Shown one piece after another: positions 28,201 through 41,132 of a stretch of DNA of 64,000 nt (positions are counted from its first letter, which is position 1; every line of letters starts with the position of its first letter). Where the stretch lies: contig JAWZYV010017527.1 in the NCBI GenBank assembly GCA_038373885.1, forward strand, positions 1-64,000. The letters are read 5' to 3'. The position numbers were made by a program, and so were the translations under genes. Below the pieces are notes generated by a model. The model saw only the letters and a list, made by a program, of their open reading frames with translations. It was not told the DNA's origin and ran no database searches. The stretch is from Cheiracanthium punctorium (taxonomy: Eukaryota > Arthropoda > Arachnida > Araneae > Cheiracanthiidae).

Positions 28201-31200
28201 TTGGGCAATCTATCCAGCTGTTCTCGCATTCTTCCATCTTTCAGCAGATGTCAGTGCCGTTAAAAATAATCGTGACCAATTTTTTTACGGGAAATGACGT
28301 GCTAAATAGTAAAGGATTCTCGTGGATGTATGTCACCCGCAACTATTTTTATAGAAATCCAATCTATTCTTCGTGACTGAAAACGTCAGAGTTTGGTGTT
28401 CCCAGAGCGGGAACACTGCACGTTAAAGGGTTAACCTCTCGACATTCCAGTTTCTCGACCACTCGGGAAGACAACTTAGATTTTGATACAAAAATGCATT
28501 TGTCAAAATTATTCATACCTTTTATAAATAAGTTCTTCTGATAGTAAGTGGATTTTTCTCGAAATATAAGTTTTTTCCAAAACTATTCAAAACAGCTCCT
28601 ACTATGACCGAGTATTTAAGACCATAGAGAAGAAACAGTTGGACTGAGCACGGTTTTTGTTATATCGGAGAAATTTGAAGAGGACCTCATAGCAGCAAAT
28701 GGGAGAAAAAGTGTTGTATTGGGCTGGCTATCCCCTTATATTATCTTTTGCAATGAAAATATCAAATGCCCTCTGTTTTTTTCTTGTGGTAATTCTATAA
28801 TTTTGATTATCGTTAAATTACCATTGGTATAAAACTATTCGTTTCATAGATTCAGTATGAAATGAACGAAATCCTCAGAAGTTCGATGCAGTAATTTATA
28901 TCTGCGAATGTATTTATACATTATTCTTAATTTAAAGAGAAGAATTTTGCATAAACCATTATTATTTATGTTTCTCAACCTGTGGGACGCGACCCCCCCC
29001 CCCGGTGGGGCGTGAGAAGAACGAAAGAGCAAGTAGTGATGCATGTTTTTAAAAAAAAATATTTTATTTTTTTCTCATTTTTACTCAAAAATATATCCAT
29101 TTTCATTTAAAATGTTCATTCAAACTTTACTGATAACATTACTTTGTAGTCATTATGTTGTAATCTAAATGTTCATTGTTAAGATTAAAACACTGAATGT
29201 ATGGTGAAAAATGTGAGGGGGGGGGGCGCGACGTTAAAAGGTTGAGAACCGCTGATTTATGCAATTTTTAAAATGCCAGAAAGAGCTGAACGGTATTATG
29301 TAGAACATTGCTTTTGGTAATGTAGTCGCCAACCCCCTTAAGCTGTAAAGTGAGAAAAATGCACCCGGACTTCACTCCCATTGAAAACTATAGTGAACAT
29401 TGACGATGTCCGACTCTACCATCCACTTGTCACGTGGCAGGCATGAACGCTTCAATTAAAGGGTTGCATTTGCTACCTCAACTTATTTCTCATGGAACTC
29501 ATTTGAACTTCCAGTAGCTTTGTCATGGAAGGGGTCCAGCCAACACCCTCTAGATATATAAAATTGTGCGGCACAGCCAGCTGTCGTCAAACAAGGGTTT
29601 CTAGATCTATGGCACGAGATGAACGTTTCAATCGTCCGCCATCTTGCTGGTAGTTAAGTCGAGCGATGGCAACGGCTGCCCTTTTTTCAGCATTGGGAAA
29701 GGGTTGCGCCTCAAGATTGAGTAAAGGTTTTATAAAAAAGATAATTAAGGCTGTGATGTTACGATGATGATGGGGGGGGGTGCGGAGAACATAATGTCTT
29801 GTGACTAAGCCTGGAGTGGCAGTGGAGGGGGCAGTAAAAATTCACAGACCTTACGTAATCACAGTCTTACGTAACATACGGAAGGGGGCCCCTTCCCCTC
29901 AGGAGAACGGAGCCACCTTCATCAACGGGTGGTGCAACAGGCTGGATGGACGGAACCGAGAGGGGGGTGTGAGGGTACGGCCGTCACCCCCGAAACTTCT
30001 CCCCCGACCGAAGCCTGAGCTATCGATCCGCCGCGCCGCGGAGGAATGCGCCTCTCCGCCGCGGAAGCGCTGCGATCACTCCTCTTGCATCAGGCGCCAC
30101 CGGGGGTGGGAGAGAGAGGGAGCTTCTCCCCTCCCAAACGTGCAACAACGCGGTGTCCTCGATGTGAGGACACAGCGAGGACAGACATTTTGGCACTTTT
30201 GACAGCGAGACATTTTTGGCTGTTTCGATTCACGAAGAATACATTTGATTTCAATCGAATACCCAGGGAGGACATCTAGACAGACTGCCCAGTGTCGAAA
30301 AAGCGAAGCCGTTGCCACCGCGCGATTTAACTACCAGCAAGATGGCAGTCGATCGAATCGCCCAGTGGGCGCACACAGAGCTCCAGAAAATGTCTGACAC
30401 AGCCGGCGGCTGTGCGGTTCCGCACAGCCGATTCGATCGACCGCCATCTTGCTGGTAGTTAAATCGTGCGATGGCGACGGCTGCACTTTTTCGACACCGG
30501 GAAATGGTTGCGCTTCAAAGGGTTGAGTAGGATGCGTGTCGACGGTCTCATTTCGGAAAAAAAAAAAAAAAAAATCACGTGATTTCGATAAATAAGTAAA
30601 AGTGAACTCATTATGTCAAGTACTTCAAATTTTCTAGAATTTTTCTTTACAGGCCGGTACTGTACACTGAAATGAACGGTAAAACTGTGTCAGCAACGGA
30701 ATTTTTAGAAAAAATTTAAAAAATAGAAAAATTTAAAGCAAGTAATAAAAATATTACACTCAGAAAAGACAATATTTAAATAATGATAAAGAGCCATTCA
30801 AATATACACTATACAAGTACGACGAAACAAGAAGAACAAAAGCACAGACGACAATGAAAATATAAAGAAAATTCGCAATCTTCTCATTCAGATAAATGGT
30901 GTCTCTGCATTTGAACCGATAGAGAGGCTTAAAGTAATTTTATTGATCAAACCATCCACTTCAGCAATAAATGAGATAAAAACAACTTCTATACACATAC
31001 AATATGCGTACGTAGACTCCTTCTGGAGGGTATTATGGGGACCCGAACCCGGGACCTTCACACTTCGCCCGTCTGCCATTTCCACTGGCATAATCACTGT
31101 GCCATGGTGAGACTCAATTTTCGTGGTTATAAATTTTTTCTGAAAATCGCATAACATCCTGACTGCTAGAACAGGATGCTCACCAATGTCAGAAGGCAAA

Positions 31201-32438
31201 AGTAGTATCATTAGTAGCCTCAGTTTGTAGCCATTTTCTTAATTTCAGTTGCCGAAATAGTAGCATTTTTGCACGATTTTGTCATTGAGAAATAAACGCA
31301 CGTCATTTGGCTTCATTTAACCCTTTGAGGCGCAACCCTTTCCCAATGCTGAAAAAAGGGCAGCCGTTGCCATCGCTCGACTTAACTACCAGCAAGATGG
31401 CGGACGATCGAAACGTTCGACGACAGCTGGCTGAGCCCGCGCACAGCCAGCTGTCGTCAAAAAAGGGTCTCTAGGTCTGTGGCACGCGATGAACGTTTCG
31501 ATCGTCCGTTATCTTGCTGATTTTTAAGTCGAGCCATGGCAACGGCTGCCCTTTTTTCAGCATTGGGAAAGGGTTGCGCCTCACATCGTTAAAGAAATCT
31601 TTGTAACGACTTCAAAAGAGGAGGAAATTTATCAATTCGTTGGAATCTTTTTTTCACGCCCATTTAACAATTTTTTTTTTTTTCCCACGTGAACCGATTT
31701 CGATAATTCTTTTTTTATTGGATATTGCTTAGAGCTGTTACCCTATTAAATTGGTGAAATTCTGATGATAAGATCAATGACAAAATATTGTAACTCTTCA
31801 GTTCTTATGAGTACACAGGCATATGAGTTACCGGGATACCGTTATGATGAAGAAATACGTTTTCTTTTCTTTTCATTTTTTTTTAAATCATAAGCAAATT
31901 CCACACTTTAATGGAATAAATGAACAAAAACAACTGCAGTGTAAGTTGCCGTTAAAATCCTTTATCTGTATGAACGAGTACATTAAAACAATTACCTGAT
32001 TTATTCCAGTAAAATATTAAATCTACACAGGTATGATTAAAAAATAAATCAATAAAACAGTAAATCGAACTCAAATTACTCCGCATGACGACATTAAGTT
32101 ACTCATTTATCCGGATACCCTAAGAAATTTATTTCCTCGTTATTTTCTCGTAAGAATTGATATATGTTTCACTATTTTGTCACATCATCATTTTTGTCTG
32201 TTTGATCATACCATCAGAATTTGATCAAATAAATACTATACCATCTCTAAGGTAACCAATCAAAAAAGAATCATGTAAACCAGTCCACGTGGTAAAAAAA
32301 TATTGCTGAACATACGTGAATTTAAAAAATCGATTAAAAAACGCTAATTAATAATCCAGTTGAATTGAAGAAGGGTTTGGTAATTTAGAGCCAAATATGA
32401 AAGATATCGGCAAGATAGGTTTTGTTTTGAGGACTTGT

Positions 32439-32474
<36 letters not shown>

Positions 32475-35400
32475 TGTATGTGTGCCAAACTTCGTGAAAC
32501 TTCGCCAAAAATGGCCAACGTTAGCGGCTTTTGATATACTACCATCAACGTCGCTATTCGCTAAAGACGACACTTTAAGCAATGGTTTAAAAAAGTACTT
32601 TTTCTCTAGTTTTTGAACGATAATATCTTTAAAACTTGACCAAATTTTTATGGGACTGCCTCTAAAGTATCCCCTCTCTAATAATAATAATAATAAAAAG
32701 TAATCACCGAAAACAGTTCACATGGTAAAAAAGTATCGCTGAACATAGCATAAAGAAAAAAAGAATTCCGAGGAATAGATAACCTACTTTTTTTAAAAAA
32801 TCGTGTGCAATTTTGTACTGGTAATTTATACAACAGTTTGGCTGTAAAACTGGTTTCCCTGCACTAACAAAGAAGAGCGCGTACCAAAAAAAAAAAAAAA
32901 AAAAAAAAAAAAGCAGATAAAATTTTAAGTCTGTTAACAAGCACATTAATGATAAATTACCTGATTTATTTCGTTAAAGGCACTAGTAAAAAAATACGCA
33001 GGGGAAAAAAAAAGAAAAAGACTGCATTGCATGATGCTGCCGTTAAAATGCCAAATCTGTGAATGCGTACATCAAAGAAAATTATTATTTAGTGCGGAAT
33101 CTACGTAAGAATGGTAACGTATACAATGCATTACATTCACAATACATTCAATTCTTATGAGTAAACAAACGATACTCTAGCAAATTTCTCAGGATATCGG
33201 GTTACATGAGTAATGTGATGTCGTAATGGCAGAGTAATTTGAGTTCAGTTTTCCTTTTTTTAATCCTACTTGTGCAGATTCCACATCTTAATGAAATAAA
33301 TAGGGTAATTTTCTTAATGTACTGAATAAGGGTGCTGTTCGAAGAAATAAAATATCCCTCACGAACTGTAGACACAAATAAAAATTAGCTAATTGCGCCA
33401 GGGACTCCAAAAAATTCAGGATGATTCTTTGTAAGCTATACTATACACCGTAATAAATGAGACGACGGTGCCTTTAACAAAACTATCTGAAAAAGCTCTT
33501 CAACATAAAATTGCGCAGCAAAAATTTTTAAAGACTGACACATTCTGCTAAATTTCTATTTATTTATTTAAAACTTTCACAACTCGTACAGGTTTATCAT
33601 TCATTTCAGTGCATACTACATCTTACTAAGAAACATCTTACTAAGAAACTATTGATACTAAGACTACGGGCCAAGGCCCCTAGATTCGCATTTCGTATGA
33701 AGCATTTGGCCCCTAAAAGGACTTATTCGTAAAAAAGACATAATTTCAACAAACAAAACCCATCGTTGGATAAGATAGAATGTTACCGAGCTACACATTG
33801 CTTGGTTCTTGCATGTTGCTTGGAACATAAAAATATAAACCTCACACTATTTGTAATTATGTGAAACCCATGGTACGCCTTGCGTATTAGCCAATTATGG
33901 AGAATTTTCTACTGTGCCGCACAGCCAGCTGCGTCAAAAAAGGGTTTCTCGATCTGTGGCACGCGATGAACGTGTCGATCGTTCGTCATCTTGCTGGTAG
34001 TTAAGTCGAGCGATGGCAACGGCTGCCCTTTTTTTCAGCATTGGGCAATCTATCCAGACGTTCTCGCATTCTTCCATTTCTCCGAAGATGCCAGTGCTGT
34101 TAAAAAGAATCGTGACCATTTTTTGACGGAAAATGACGTGCTTAAAAAGTAAAGGATTCTCGTGGAGCTCTGTCACCCGCAACTATTTTTATAGAAATCC
34201 AATCTATTCTTCGTGACTGGCAACAGTCAAAACGTCAGAGTTTGGTGTTTCCAGAGCGGGAACACTGCACGTTAAAGGGTTAAAAGGTAAAATTATTTAG
34301 ACAGTAAGCACCGTTTCTACGTTTCTCATTTATGCGTCGTCATTTTCGTGAAGTTCCAATTCAATTCCCTGTCCATTCCAATGCGAAAGAGAGCTTCGAT
34401 TACAAGACGCACAATATCAGTTATAGGTCGTTTTTCATTTCCCTAAACTTCGAAAAGTTTCTGTCTTTGTCATTATTTTCCATTTTAAAAGAAAACTTTT
34501 CAAAGACAGAAGGTCAAATGAAGGATGTATTAGGGAAGGTTGTACCTTTAGCTATTTTTCTTAGAAGACGTAATCGACCATACTCAAAATCATAAAAATT
34601 ATTCTGTTTTTCTGTGAGAACACCAAGGAAAAAAAAATCTCATGAATTTAATCCAATTCGAAAGTTGTAATTAGTAATTAAAAGCACCCAGCACGACATG
34701 AAACTATTATAAAAGTTGGGTTTTTTTTTTCCCCAATTCAATGTCTGTTTTATGATCATGAATCATATCATAATTGATATGCAATGCATATAGGGTGGTT
34801 CATAATTCAAAATTTAAGGAGAGATAGGGCACACAATAAGGAACCGGAATGACGTAGCAATGCAGGGAAGGTGTTGAAGCGTTCGTCTAATTTCTTCTCC
34901 ACGTTTACCTAGTTACCAAGACCAAGTTTACCTAGTTACCTAGTTTACCAAGTTAACCTAAGTCATAAACAATAGGCACCCAAAATTTCATCCATGAAAT
35001 GAAATAGAACTTTTAAACAATGAATTTTTGTACTACCCTGTTTTCTCAGGAAATGCATTAGTTTTTGACGAACGAGGGTCGGAAAGTTCACAATTGTTTC
35101 AGCACTTCTTTTAAAGTGACTATTATCTGCTACATGAAGACGAAGTTTCCGACCCCACATTGCAATGTGGTTCTTTATAATATGCCCTGCTTCTTAAATT
35201 TTGAACCAACAGCTATGAATCACCCTGTATTACGTTAATACTAAAGAAGTGTAGTATTTAAGATATACAGGGTTGCCCAAATTAAACTTTCCCAACTCAG
35301 AGGCCTGTGCAGGATGTTGTATGGGTCATAAACGTGATGAAATTTTGAAAATAGACACTTCAGACAACGCGCTCGTGATTTATTAAAGAAAATTATTAGT

Positions 35401-38400
35401 TCAAGAAGTTGCCGATAGGTGGCGCTGCAGATCAACAAGATGTTCTACAGATGTTCTATATATGTGTGTGTGGTTCCCCATAACTCTTTCCATTCGTAAA
35501 GCAGTGTGTTCCACAGCGGAACGCAGTAAGTCCACATTAATTCCACGAACAATCCGAATAATTGCGTCTTTCAGATGTGCCAAGATTGCTCGGTGCACCT
35601 GACCCCTTAAGAATCCCCATAACCAAAACGGTATGAGATCAAGCGAGCGAGTTTCCCAACAGCCAAGCTGTTGGGAAACAGCGGCTGATTACACGTGCAT
35701 CGGTGAAAGTTGCCCGTTACACTTGTTGGAGCACGAGGAATATGGGGAGGTGCACCATCCTGCATACATATCGTGCCCTGGAGGCGGCCATGTTGCTGCA
35801 GTTCAGGGACCACAAACGTTTGCAACATCTTGGGCCCGTTTACAAGTGCAAAAATGCGGAGTAAATCCCGGGACTTACACTGCTTTCTACCCCGCTTCTC
35901 CTACTTAGGGGAAAAAATGCGGGGTAGAAAGATTCCTGGTCGAAAGGAGGGTTAATGCAGAGTCAACCCCGCTTTCCCCATGATGCATTGCGAGTTTTTC
36001 CCTGTACTCCGCTTTAACCCGGGATTTTCCATTTTCACATGTAAACGGGCCTGTTCTGATACCGTTTTCCTGTCACAGAGCAGGTTTCGAACCCTCTTGG
36101 AATCACCTCTTCAAAAAAATACGGCCAAATGACGAATGTTGCGGTGAAACCGCACCATTCCGTAACCTTTGCAGGGTGCAAGGGCACTTGATGGATTGCG
36201 AGCGGGTTTTCACTTGCCCAAATGCGGCAGTTGTGCGTATTCACTTGACCATTCAGGTGAAAATGGGCCTCATCTGTCCAAAGGATGTTCCACGGCCAAG
36301 CAGCATCGACTTCCGACTGACAACACCAGGACACTGCTTCCGGACACAGTCCGGTTCACTGACAACACCAGGACACTGCAACGCAAATGTTTCCCGAACT
36401 GCAGGGTCCTCGTCGGACAGCTGATGAAGACTATGGATTCTGTAACCCAGGATTCAACGCATTGCACGCCAGACGGTCGAATAGGGCATATCAACAGCAC
36501 GAGAAACAGTTGGCAACACTGACAACACAATGTGGCGATTGGCTAGTGGCGTCCACGACCGCCAAAGCAACGTCTTGTACGCGTGCAGAATCCACAACAT
36601 GTCGTCCTCTACCTGGTAAAATTCCCAGCTGTCCGAATCTTTCGAACTTTTTCATCATGTCTCGTAAAGCGCGTGGTGTCATGGGTCCTCCGCGTAAAAG
36701 TTCTTCAGCCGACGGAATGCTCTGATCGCAGCACAGGAGTTCTCGTCATGCTGGTAGAAAAGTTTCACTAACAGAGTTTTGTCTTTCAAAGTCGCCATTG
36801 TGCATCAGCGAGCTGGAAACAACTGCCTGTGCAGAGCCTGTCTTCCACTTTTGTAGGGGTCGTCTTTTGGATACGTTGCGCAGAAGCTTTATTTCTGCAA
36901 ATCAAGTTGTTTTAATATGCAAATTACTAGTGTTGCAGCTCCACCAATCAGCAACGTCTTGTACTAATAATTTTTACTTTCCGACCATGTAAGGAAAGTA
37001 TTGTAATCATGAAAAAATTCGAATTCGAGATTTTGGTGTTTTGACACGTTTTGAGGGCTTCTGAATCCATTGATGCTATTTTTACGAGATGTATGTATGT
37101 ATGTGTGTATGTGTGTGTGTGTGTGTATGTGTGTTTGTGTGTATGTGAGTGAACACGATAGCTCCTGAACGGAGCATTCGATTGAGCTCAAATTGGATAT
37201 ATATGTCATAAACCACCGTCGCAAGATCGGTATTGATTTGGGTGTGTATAGGACTTATAGTTTTTCTACAGGGCTACGACAAAGATTTTTTACATTATGG
37301 CCTATGGGGGGAATTTCTTGAAAGTGCGCTAGCGTTTAAACGGTCGATTCGATTGAGCTCAAGTTGGGTATACATGTTATAAACCACCGTTGCAAGACCG
37401 GTATTGATTTTGTTGTGTATAGGACTTATAGTTCTCCTACAGGGCTACGACAAAACTTTCTTTTATGTTATGACATAATGGCATATGGGGAGAAATTCTT
37501 GAAAGTGCGCAAGCGTTTAAACGGTGCATTCGATGGAGTTTCAATTTGGTATATATGTTTGAATTATTCATCGATTAAAATTTATTTAAGTGCTTGGTAA
37601 TGATCTTAATCGTAAGTGTTCGGAAAGTTGAGTGGAGTCACTCCAGATTTTTTTAAATAAATCACAAGCGCGTGATCTGAAGTGTCTGTTTTCCAAATTT
37701 CATCCCATTATGACCAGTTACGACATCCTGCACAGGCCTCTGAGTTGGGGACGTTCAATTTGGACAACCCCGTAGTAAAATAAAGGCGTGATTCGTTTTA
37801 TTTTTATAATAACCGTTTCATTTTAAAATTTAGTAATTGTTCTTCGTAAAAACTATACAGACCTTAACTGTACTGTACTACTACCTTAAAAATATAAAAC
37901 TATTACATTTAAATAAATTTGCATAAGTAGCGTTAAACCTTTAATAATCAAAGTTAATTATTAATGTTTCATTTACACGTCGTTTTAAGAATCGTCCCTT
38001 GAAATTTGTATGAACGGTCCTTTATTCTATTTCAGCAAAGTTTTTTTATTTCTAAAAAAATTTTTTTAAATTTTTTCATAATTATGTATAAAAATATAGA
38101 AAACAATCTGCGCTACTTTAAATTTCTGAAAATCCACCCGTTCCTTAATCTTTAAGCGATTTTTTTCTATTTTCAGTTCCATTTTATTTCCGACAGTAAA
38201 AAAAGTGAATCATTTGCCATCAGATGATGAAAATGAGATATTGCAATTGATAGGACGTCCTGTTGAACTCTCGGTCATCAGGCTTTGAAGGGAAAGTTGC
38301 GATTCCAATTTGCTTAAAATAATTTTTCCAGACAACATAGTTTGTTTTTTTTTTCCACAAATAAAATGATATTGTCTGCATGAAGCATTGATACAAGAGG

Positions 38401-41054
38401 GGGCTGTTTACACATAACAAAATCGTTTGAATCTGAAAAGTTTCCGCGCGTTTCCAGAAGAGCATGAAATTCGTTTTGAGTATATAATAAAAAATGAATA
38501 TGGAGCTATTTATTTGAGGTGGACGAAGATTAAATATATTGAGTGTAGGCATGTTTTTGCCAAATGTTTTATTCTAGCGCCCGTTGTAATTGCCTCCACA
38601 ACGGGCTTAGACTCCTAGTGCTAACATACTTCAACAGTTTTGCTCCAACCATGAATCAGAGTGCTTGGTGTTACGACAAGCATACACAATGGTCATCTGC
38701 CTACGAATGGGGGGGGGTGCCTCGAGCAGATTTTTTTAAAGAGATTCTCACGCACATTCACGTTACATCTGGAGAAAATCGACAAAAATTCGACAGACCC
38801 GCGGTAGGCCAGAATGCGGGATCTTCATACTTAGTGATAGACATGAATGAATGGAACTATTCGATTTAATCAATTATTAAATCCATTCAAAACAATCGAT
38901 TTTGAAAAATTCATTCGAACGCTCAGCACATAGCATTCGAACAGTACACGGCATTCGAACATTCGAATAATGAAACGATAAATCGCGAATACAATTCGAA
39001 TAGTGAAACGATAAATTGTGATTAATCGCGAATACTATTCGAATAGGGCAATGATTAATTGCGATTAATCGCGAATATAATACAAATAGTAAAACGATTA
39101 ATTGCGAATACAAATAGTGAAATCGCAATTAATCACGAATACTATTCGAATAGTGAAATCGCGAATACTATTCGATAAGTAAAAATCGTCAATGTTCACT
39201 ATTCGATTAATCTATTGTTGATACTATTCGAAATCGATTTATCTATTTTGAAAATTATTCGAATGGCACATCACTATTCATACTTCAGTCATCTCTATGT
39301 TCAGTATCTCATCCATTCGGCCATGACCTTGAATCAGAACATGTAACAAATAAAAAAACACTGGAGCAGAAATTAAAATTTTGAGCTAAAAGTTTAAATG
39401 TAAAAAAATGGACAAAAGTAATATATTTTGTCCCGAACGGCTTCTTCCACAATTTTTCCAGAGCTATTAATTTCAGACACGGATTTTTGTCTAACCGCCA
39501 ATCATTTTTCAGACAGTACAAATAAAGTGAAGTAAATGTCTTTAAATCACATGCCTAAAGGGTTACCAGATAGCGGCGGGGTAATGGTACGTCAAAAGTC
39601 GCCAAGGTCATTTTTGCGGGAATTGATTGCCAAGATTGGCGTTAAACATTGACTACTAAAAACTGAACCCTGCTTGGCGATATCTTTTACATTTGCCGAT
39701 AAATTGCAAAACTTTACTCTTACTCAATGGAAATATAATTAGAATCTATAAAAGTGTGTTTATTAGTGCAAACAAAGGTGAACTATTGTTAGAATATATC
39801 TAGCGAAGATTGCAAAACAGTTCCAGTGAGCGATTTCAGTGCCAAAGAAGCGTTTTATGAAACAAAGAAGACAAATACGGCACACTCATACATTATGATA
39901 CACTTTCAAATTAGATGGAACAAGGAAGACAAATAAGGACGACGCATGGATTGTGATACGCTTTTAGCCAATAGCACTTTAGTGCGTGGTTAAAATCGGA
40001 AAGAGTTTCAGATTTCGAATTAAAGAGAGAGAGGAGCTCTCTCTCTTTAATTTAACTAACAAAATGCATTATTCTCCCTAAAAATAAAAGTAAATGGACG
40101 TCGTGTTGCCCCTTACCACCTCGACTGCACTAGTGCAAACTCTAAATTGAAGCAGGTTTGATATTTCGTTCTCTTTTTTCTTTTTCTTTTTTAAATGACG
40201 TCACAAAACTGTGTTCCAACATTTCTTTGAAAAATAAAACTATTCAAAAAGATAGTTATTACAAAAAAGTTTTTGCCTATTAATCTCAATTTAATAAGCT
40301 CACAGAAAAAGTTCAAATTACGTAAAGCACTTCTACAGGAGCATTAAAAAATTTCAAAGCAAATTAAAGATATTCATACATTTCAAACGCAAATCAATAT
40401 GGATGGTGGTTATAATTAATCTTCCTATAATTAAGCTTGCTTTATAATTAAGCCCTTATGAACAGTAGTGCTCTATAGTTAAAACGAGCGAACGGATTGT
40501 AACCAAAATTAGTATAATGGCTATACATGATATGCGCTTAAGTAATTTCGAAAAAAGGATTCAGTTCAAAAAATGTCCACTAGGTGGCGTTTTGCATTAA
40601 AAAAAACGGCAAATTTAATCATGGAAATGGAGATGGCTAATTCGAAGTATACAAACAATTTTAACATTTATTCAATAGTTTTGGGGCATTTATTCACTCA
40701 TTTGGGTAACATTTGAGCTGATGTCAGCATGCAAAGTGCCATCTAGTGGACATTTTTTTAACTAGGGATGGACGCGAGACGAGACAGAGATTTACAGTTT
40801 TTTTTCGAGACGAGACAGACATTTTTAACATTACGATATAGGGATTTTTGCGAGACGCCAATTTTACGTCTCGCATCCATCCCTATTTTTAACTAAATGT
40901 TCCGAAAAATTCCCCTTGAGCACATCTGTTTACAGTCCACAGGTCAAATTGGGTAGCAATCTGATCACCGGTTACAGCTACAGAATACTATCTATAGGGG
41001 AAGTTTAGTTATAACGACCCTGTACATATATAGAGCGCACGCACACACACACAC

Positions 41055-41132
<78 letters not shown>

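Larger units (their letters stand above)
35268..37772 (-). mobile_element. mariner-superfamily element with long inverted repeats and two nested elements
   Basis: The left end CAGGGTTGCCCAAATTAAAC and the inverse right end CGGGGTTGTCCAAATTGAAC continue as inverted repeats of about 110 bp (GGCCTGTGCAGGATGT, AGACACTTCAGA). TA flanks both sides. It carries a decayed transposase (35401-36798), a 219-bp MITE (35833-36051) inside that gene, and copy 2 of the ACTTTCCGA-ended repeat (36970-37646) just inside the right inverted repeat. Confidence 0.85.

Noticed and set aside
38930..39240. Stand-alone minisatellite of ATTCGAATAGTG units
   Set aside because: The units are bounded by hAT-type ends and an exact TTCATACT duplication, so they are the interior of an element.
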